A stretch of 27,737 nt of DNA, from the NCBI GenBank assembly GCA_002305205.1, contig DBQJ01000011.1, forward strand, positions 28,911-56,647, written 5' to 3'. The number at the start of each line of letters is the position of its first letter. Position 1 is the first letter of the stretch. The notes under the pieces were generated by a model that was not told the origin of the DNA, did not search any database, and saw only the letters and a program-made list of their open reading frames with translations. The stretch comes from a candidate division WWE3 bacterium UBA1397 (GTDB lineage: Bacteria; Patescibacteriota; WWE3; UBA101185; UBA10185). Position numbers and translations under genes: made by a program. This document shows positions 24,715 through 27,737 of the stretch, piece by piece.

Positions 24715-25797
24715 TTATGGCTCCAGAATGAAGGTTGGATTTGCGACGACTGAACCGTCCAGGTTAACTGTAAACGGTTCCGTATCCGAACTGAAAGAAA
24801 TCAACCCACCGTTATTAACCTGCTTAGTTGGGTCATCTTTCATCCGGATAACTATGAAGGCACCATCTGAGGCCTTTACTGAACCAAGAAAAACTGTCGC
24901 ATAATTTTGGTCCAGGATTTCGCCTTCTGTTACATTCACTCCGTGTGCCTTCATGTAAGCACGAAGTTCCTGATCTTCAGGGATTTTGGTATCTACCTTG
25001 CCCATTTTCAGAAGGGGCAGAAGATCAATACCCTGAGCAGTGGCGGAAGGATAGTAAGTTGCAACGATACATAGATCGTCACACACCAGCCTAAGAACGC
25101 CAATACGAGCAAAGTCGGCCGCCAGGTTGATTTTATACATAGATTCATCACCAGGCATACGATTCGCTACCCGTAGATCCAAATACCCGGGCAAACCCCC
25201 TTTAAAATCGGCCGTGACGGTTGTGCCGTCAAAAACGACTTCTGCGGGAGCTGCGGGGGCAGCGACAACCGGGGTCGGCATGGCCGTGGGGGCCAGAGTC
25301 GGTGCCAGGGTCGGGGCCAAAGTCGGCACGGCAACCACAGGTACTGCGGTCGCTGGGACGGGCGCTGTTGGGGTCGCGGCTGGCAGATTCGAGGACTTGT
25401 CGGCGAAGCCGAGCAAAGTCTTCAAGACGATTACCGCAAAGATCGCCAGGGCGACCAGCACCACCCCTCTCAAAAGCCACAAAGTCCAATTGCTGCTCTT
25501 GCGAGCAGGAGCGGGGTCAGCGGGATCCGGGTCTGCAACAGCAGCCGGCGCGGGAACGGCGGGATCGGGAGCATTCAAAATCCCGAGTACCTCGTCCTTC
25601 TCGACCTGGGTTAAGAGCATTGGACCCAAACCCGAAAACAGATCGCGGGTTTCATCCCAATTTTGGGGCTCCGACATACCCAGGGCGACACACACCTTCG
25701 CAACCTGCTCCAAGGTAATCCCTGCCAAATGTGGCGAGGGACCCCCTAGGGTACTAAACAACCCATCTAAATCACTTAGAACATACACTTTTGCCAT
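24715..25797 (-). CDS. G+C-rich single-pass membrane protein with Pro/Ala/Thr linkers
   Basis: Not recognised. Residues 1-75 form a cytoplasmic helical domain (MAKVYVLSDLDGLFSTLGGP ... VEKDEVLGILNAPDP), 76-102 a Pro/Ala/Asp linker, about 104-130 one transmembrane helix, about 135-190 a Pro/Thr/Ala/Val linker with three PTLA units in tandem, and 190-360 an extracytoplasmic domain with a CDDLC pair. Codon use and G+C are far above every other gene here, and the Shine-Dalgarno AAAGGAGGT eight bases before the ATG is near perfect, unlike the weak or absent sites around it. This points to transfer from a higher-G+C donor or strong expression. Antisense frames of similar length exist only because the region is G+C rich; the minus frame has the coherent membrane-protein layout and the ribosome site. 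Confidence 0.8.
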   Translation of the reverse strand: MAKVYVLSDLDGLFSTLGGPSPHLAGITLEQVAKVCVALGMSEPQNWDETRDLFSGLGPMLLTQVEKDEVLGILNAPDPAVPAPAAVADPDPADPAPARKSSNWTLWLLRGVVLVALAIFAVIVLKTLLGFADKSSNLPAATPTAPVPATAVPVVAVPTLAPTLAPTLAPTAMPTPVVAAPAAPAEVVFDGTTVTADFKGGLPGYLDLRVANRMPGDESMYKINLAADFARIGVLRLVCDDLCIVATYYPSATAQGIDLLPLLKMGKVDTKIPEDQELRAYMKAHGVNVTEGEILDQNYATVFLGSVKASDGAFIVIRMKDDPTKQVNNGGLISFSSDTEPFTVNLDGSVVANPTFILEP

Positions 25798-26286
25798 TTT
25801 TACCTCCTTTAAGGTCGGGCTTGGCTGCCCATAGAGAATATTCTCCGGTTACCCAGAGAGTTTAGATTTAAAAGGGATTTTACTCCCACACCCCTACTGT
25901 GCACATCCACCCAACACTTACCAACAACCTAAAAGATGTGTACAAAAGGGGTGCAAGAGATCCCATCAATCCAAAATAACCCTCAAGAAGGATTTTTATT
26001 TACCCACACCAATTGTCAAAGTTCAGCAGATAAACTGCTAATCTGTAAACCCACTCAGGTTCACAAAACAACAGTCTATAACCTTCATTTCTTTATTACG
26101 GAGATAACTCAACGTACCGCCCTTCCTTTCTTTCAGTCACAGGATTCTACCAAACAAGCTTACAAAAGTCAATACTATAGGATAGCTAGCGCGGGGGTTG
26201 ATTTTTCAAAGGACAGTAGATAATACATCAACCACACCCGGTGTCAAATTCAAAAAAGCATCTAAAACAGATGCATTAACAAATAT
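25798..26286. other. 489-bp gene-free stretch upstream of the G+C-rich gene
   Basis: Holds the Shine-Dalgarno of the G+C-rich gene (25801-25809), the perfect 12-bp palindrome GAGAATATTCTC at 25834-25845 (28 bp or so inside the presumed leader, operator-like), and a long C/A-biased plus strand with three CCCACACC/CCACACCC-type boxes (about 25885, 26003 and 26232). The 95-codon plus frame at 25936-26223 has no ribosome site and odd composition; I do not call it a gene. No clear -35/-10 pair found. Confidence 0.4.
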
Positions 26287-26436
26287 TTAGTTCTTACCAA
26301 GTAACTTCTCTCTCAAAGCTGTCTCTATGAGTTCACCAAAACTCATGTCATTTTGAATTGCGTGTACTTGAGCAAGCTTCTTAAGTGTCTTGTCTATTAA
26401 AATAGTCGCCTTAACTTTCTCGCTTTTGTTCTCCAT
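26287..26436 (-). CDS. Small ribbon-helix-helix protein (49 aa)
   Basis: ATG at 26436 is preceded by GGAGG nine bases upstream. The protein starts MENKSEKVKATILIDKTLKK: a beta strand (VKATILID) and two helices (KTLKKLAQVHAIQNDM, SFGELIETALREKLL), the size and pattern of MetJ/Arc/CopG-type ribbon-helix-helix regulators. Such proteins act as dimers, as plasmid copy-control repressors, ParD/antitoxin-like proteins or simple autoregulators. No toxin gene is adjacent on the downstream side. Two identical TGTGGATAA 9-mers, 19 bp apart, lie just upstream and may be its operator or DnaA boxes. Confidence 0.75.
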   Translation of the reverse strand: MENKSEKVKATILIDKTLKKLAQVHAIQNDMSFGELIETALREKLLGKN

Positions 26437-26454
26437 AAACATCCTCCAAAAAAA

Positions 26455-26482
26455 TTATCCACAAAAATAAAAGTTATCCACA
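26455..26482 (+). promoter_or_regulatory. Two perfect DnaA-box 9-mers in tandem
   Basis: TTATCCACA at 26455-26463 and 26474-26482, same orientation, offset 19 bp. This is the exact bacterial DnaA-box consensus. They lie 18-46 bp upstream of the RHH gene start, where the minus-strand copy nearest the gene contains GATAAT, a possible -10. Could be an origin module, DnaA-controlled promoter, or RHH operator. Confidence 0.55.
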
Positions 26483-26750
26483 CGCAATTAGTACCTTATA
26501 GGTTGCACGCGGAATCTTCTTATTCGATCATACACGTAAATACGTAATTATGTAAATATTTAGTTAATAGCAACGCCGATTGGAATTCATAAATAATTTA
26601 TGCAGAACAGCGGGATTCAATGGACGAGAGACCAACATACATCGCTTGTTAAATTTCCCCACCGTTATAAAGTGATCGTAGTCATGTTTCGCCTGCTCGG
26701 GAGCATGGTCTTATACCATCCGGAAGGGTGGACACGCTTCTATAAAAAAA

Positions 26751-26800
26751 CGCTCTGCGGCCGCCGCTTTGTATGTCGCTCCTTGTGGAGCGTTTTTTTT
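26751..26800. terminator. Bidirectional Rho-independent terminator
   Basis: Plus strand: CGCTCC-TTGT-GGAGCG (26777-26792) followed by eight T. Minus strand: CGCTC from 26792-26788 can pair with GAGCG at 26755-26751, followed by seven T (A7 at 26744-26750). It could end vapC transcription from the right and any plus-strand RNA from the left. Confidence 0.75.
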
Positions 26801-26846
26801 GCGATTAGTAAACAAAAGCAGGGCAAATCCTTTACTTCCCTATTTC

Positions 26847-27239
26847 CTATCTTAAATAATAAAATTTTAAACTTGGAACATTGGAAAAATCTCTGGTATT
26901 AAGAGTAAATAAACTACATTCTTCATTAATAGCTGTCGCTGCAATGGCTGCATCTGCAAAACCCATGTTAGGACTCCAATCTCTTACAATCTTTCCGGCA
27001 GTTGCCGCAACACTCTCATCGTATACATAGATTCTCAAAAGCCCTAGAACATCCAGCATTTCTTCCTCCTTATCTCTGATTCTTGTGCTTTTCCCCTGGT
27101 ACAATTCCTGGACAGTTACCGCTGAGATTCCCAAACTAAAACTACCTTCTAACTGAATCACTTTATCAAACAAAGTTTTTCTCCCTTTGTTATTCTGTCT
27201 TATATAGTCTATGAGAATTGAGGTATCTAAAATAATCAA
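26847..27239 (-). CDS. vapC: PIN-domain toxin, VapC type
   Basis: Predicted Mg-dependent RNase toxin. The PIN-domain acidic residues are all visible: D5 in ILDTSILIDYI, E45 in VQELYQGK, D96 in GFADAAIAATA and D117 in NTRDF. At 130 aa it is full length. Its ATG overlaps the stop of the antitoxin gene by 4 bp (ATGA), the usual translational coupling of toxin-antitoxin pairs. RNA target unknown. Confidence 0.93.
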   Translation of the reverse strand: MIILDTSILIDYIRQNNKGRKTLFDKVIQLEGSFSLGISAVTVQELYQGKSTRIRDKEEEMLDVLGLLRIYVYDESVAATAGKIVRDWSPNMGFADAAIAATAINEECSLFTLNTRDFSNVPSLKFYYLR

Positions 27240-27511
27240 TTTGCTCTGTTTTTCTTTGTTTGTTCAAGCTCTATCTTCCTTCTTCTCTCTTCATCCTTCT
27301 CCCATTCTTTATCATCTGCCCATGAGCCTCTGGCTGAATCTAGTATCTCCTCCAACGTCTTCCCTTTTGTATCCCTGTTTAGATAAAAAGGTACTATCTT
27401 GGCAATAGGAATACCTCCCTTTTCTATTATCATGCTCTCATTATTCACAAAGATTTTATTTAAATAATTAAACATATCCTTGCGAAAATTAGTGGCATTA
27501 ACTTTAGACAT
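27236..27511 (-). CDS. Phd/YefM-type antitoxin
   Basis: Partner of the PIN toxin. The start MSKVNATNFRKDMFNYLNKI, then IIEKGGIPIAKIVPF, match the Phd/YefM DNA-binding fold; the rest (GKTLEEILDSARGSWADDKEWE and a highly charged helical tail) is the usual toxin-neutralising region. The frame extends to a TTG at 27547, but that codon is the -35 box of a good promoter and the extension is made of operator palindrome, so ATG 27511 (91 aa) is the likely start. Expected to repress its own promoter with the toxin. Confidence 0.92.
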   Translation of the reverse strand: MSKVNATNFRKDMFNYLNKIFVNNESMIIEKGGIPIAKIVPFYLNRDTKGKTLEEILDSARGSWADDKEWEKDEERRRKIELEQTKKNRAN

Positions 27512-27547
27512 GTACATTAATGTACATAAACGTACGTGTATTTTCAA
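27511..27547 (-). promoter_or_regulatory. Toxin-antitoxin promoter and palindromic operator
   Basis: Minus strand: -35 TTGAAA (27547-27542), 17-bp spacer, -10 TACATT (27524-27519), seven bases to ATG 27511, so the mRNA would be leaderless. TGTACATTAATGTACA (27511-27526) is a perfect 16-bp palindrome covering the -10 and start point; ACGTACGT (27530-27537) is a second palindrome in the spacer. Layout fits conditional autorepression. Confidence 0.7.
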
Positions 27548-27629
27548 GTGTTAATTTTCGCAATTTACTTGTTTTAATATACAAAACTGAAATGAAATCA
27601 AAATGAAATGGCTTTATAAATAAATCTTG

Positions 27630-27737
27630 CTAGATCTTGGCTGGTACACTTTCACAAAATATTATCCTTCCTGCAGAAGACTGTATAGTTTTTACTACTT
27701 TCGCATCAATCTCTTCTCCTACCCTGCTTTTTGCCTC
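27630..27737 (-). CDS. C-terminal tail of an unidentified protein (5' part outside window)
   Basis: An open minus-strand frame enters from the right edge and stops with TAG at 27632-27630, giving 35 residues: a charged stretch with RVGEEIDAKVVKTIQ, then SSAGRIIFCESVPAKI. The final part faintly resembles the TTxGRIIFNExLP segment of RNA polymerase beta-prime, but in beta-prime that segment is internal, so a match would imply a truncated copy. The stretch is too short to decide. Confidence 0.4.
   Translation of the reverse strand, partial: EAKSRVGEEIDAKVVKTIQSSAGRIIFCESVPAKI

Larger units (their letters stand above)
26437..26846. other. 410-bp gene-free stretch with origin-like and structured sequence
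   Basis: From left: DnaA-type boxes (26455-26482); an AT-rich patch (about 26533-26570) with three similar short units, ACGTAAAT, ACGTAATT and ATGTAAAT, reminiscent of iterons or an unwinding element; a higher-G+C stretch (about 26680-26765) with overlapping hairpins, ATGGT-5-ACCAT (26705-26719) and CCATCC-GGAA-GGGTGG (26717-26732), which cannot form together; a GCGGCCGC octamer (26757-26764); and a bidirectional terminator. The 100-codon plus frame starting at 26600 runs through that terminator and is not called. Confidence 0.4.

Noticed and set aside
25127..25834. Long plus-strand frames antisense to the G+C-rich gene
   Set aside because: High G+C removes stop codons on both strands; the minus frame alone has a strong Shine-Dalgarno and a coherent membrane-protein layout.
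25936..26223. 95-codon plus-strand frame
   Set aside because: No ribosome site, no recognisable fold, and the strand is C/A-biased, which makes stop-free frames likely by chance.
26690..26745. Possible SRP (4.5S) RNA because of a GGAA-capped hairpin
   Set aside because: The conserved SRP domain IV symmetric and asymmetric loop sequences around the tetraloop are missing.
26600..26902. 100-codon plus-strand frame
   Set aside because: It reads through a clear hairpin-T8 terminator at 26777-26800 and into the antisense of vapC.
1..27737. CRISPR array, rRNA, or complete insertion sequence
   Set aside because: Looked for regularly spaced repeats, rRNA signatures and DDE/HUH transposase motifs; none seen.

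Overview
The window is AT-rich bacterial DNA (roughly one third G+C by eye) with a compact, mixed gene order. Its content (a ComEA/ComEC/DprA DNA-uptake set, Rho with a low-complexity head, Obg, a LysM-M23 envelope hydrolase, a sortase with an LPKTG substrate, an O-antigen-ligase/TPR membrane protein, very large GT-C-like membrane proteins, tRNA genes with encoded CCA) is what I would expect from a small-genome Patescibacteria/CPR bacterium. That placement is an inference from gene style, not a phylogenetic result. TGA behaves as a normal stop codon.

Layout. 1-1506: 3' part of a large serine recombinase whose reading frame runs straight into the 3' end of a tRNA-Ser(GGA) gene on the other strand; this looks like the junction of an integrated element. 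1510-2679 (minus): two orphan ORFs and tRNA-Ser(TGA). 2728-10358 (minus): a long co-directional block, dprA, an ArsR-type regulator, a 230-bp control region with paired direct repeats, comEA, comEC split into two genes, argS, a membrane-anchored metallophosphoesterase and ndk. 10358-13372 (plus): a membrane-anchored MerR-like protein and an O-antigen-ligase/TPR protein, closed by a strong terminator. 13458-19105 (minus): tRNA-Ala, obg, LysM-M23 peptidase, rho, sortase and its LPKTG substrate. 19406-24495: a 1067-aa GT-C-like membrane protein and a GT2-GT4 fusion glycosyltransferase, convergent and overlapping by 52 bp.

24496-27737 is different. A G+C-rich gene for a single-pass membrane protein with Pro/Ala/Thr linkers and a near-perfect Shine-Dalgarno sits between hairpins. 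Beside it are a 49-aa ribbon-helix-helix protein preceded by two perfect DnaA-box 9-mers, an AT-rich iteron-like patch, a bidirectional terminator and a Phd/VapC-type toxin-antitoxin pair with a palindromic operator. I read this as an accessory, possibly plasmid-derived, segment.

How it fits together: DNA uptake and processing (ComEA receptor, ComEC channel plus hydrolase domain, DprA loader) may be controlled by the ArsR protein and the 11-bp-spaced repeats before comEA. Surface biogenesis is covered by the ligase, glycosyltransferases, sortase/LPKTG pair and M23 hydrolase. Four genes have a sigma70-like promoter placed so that transcription would start at or next to the ATG, suggesting leaderless mRNAs. 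I found no CRISPR array, rRNA or complete insertion sequence.
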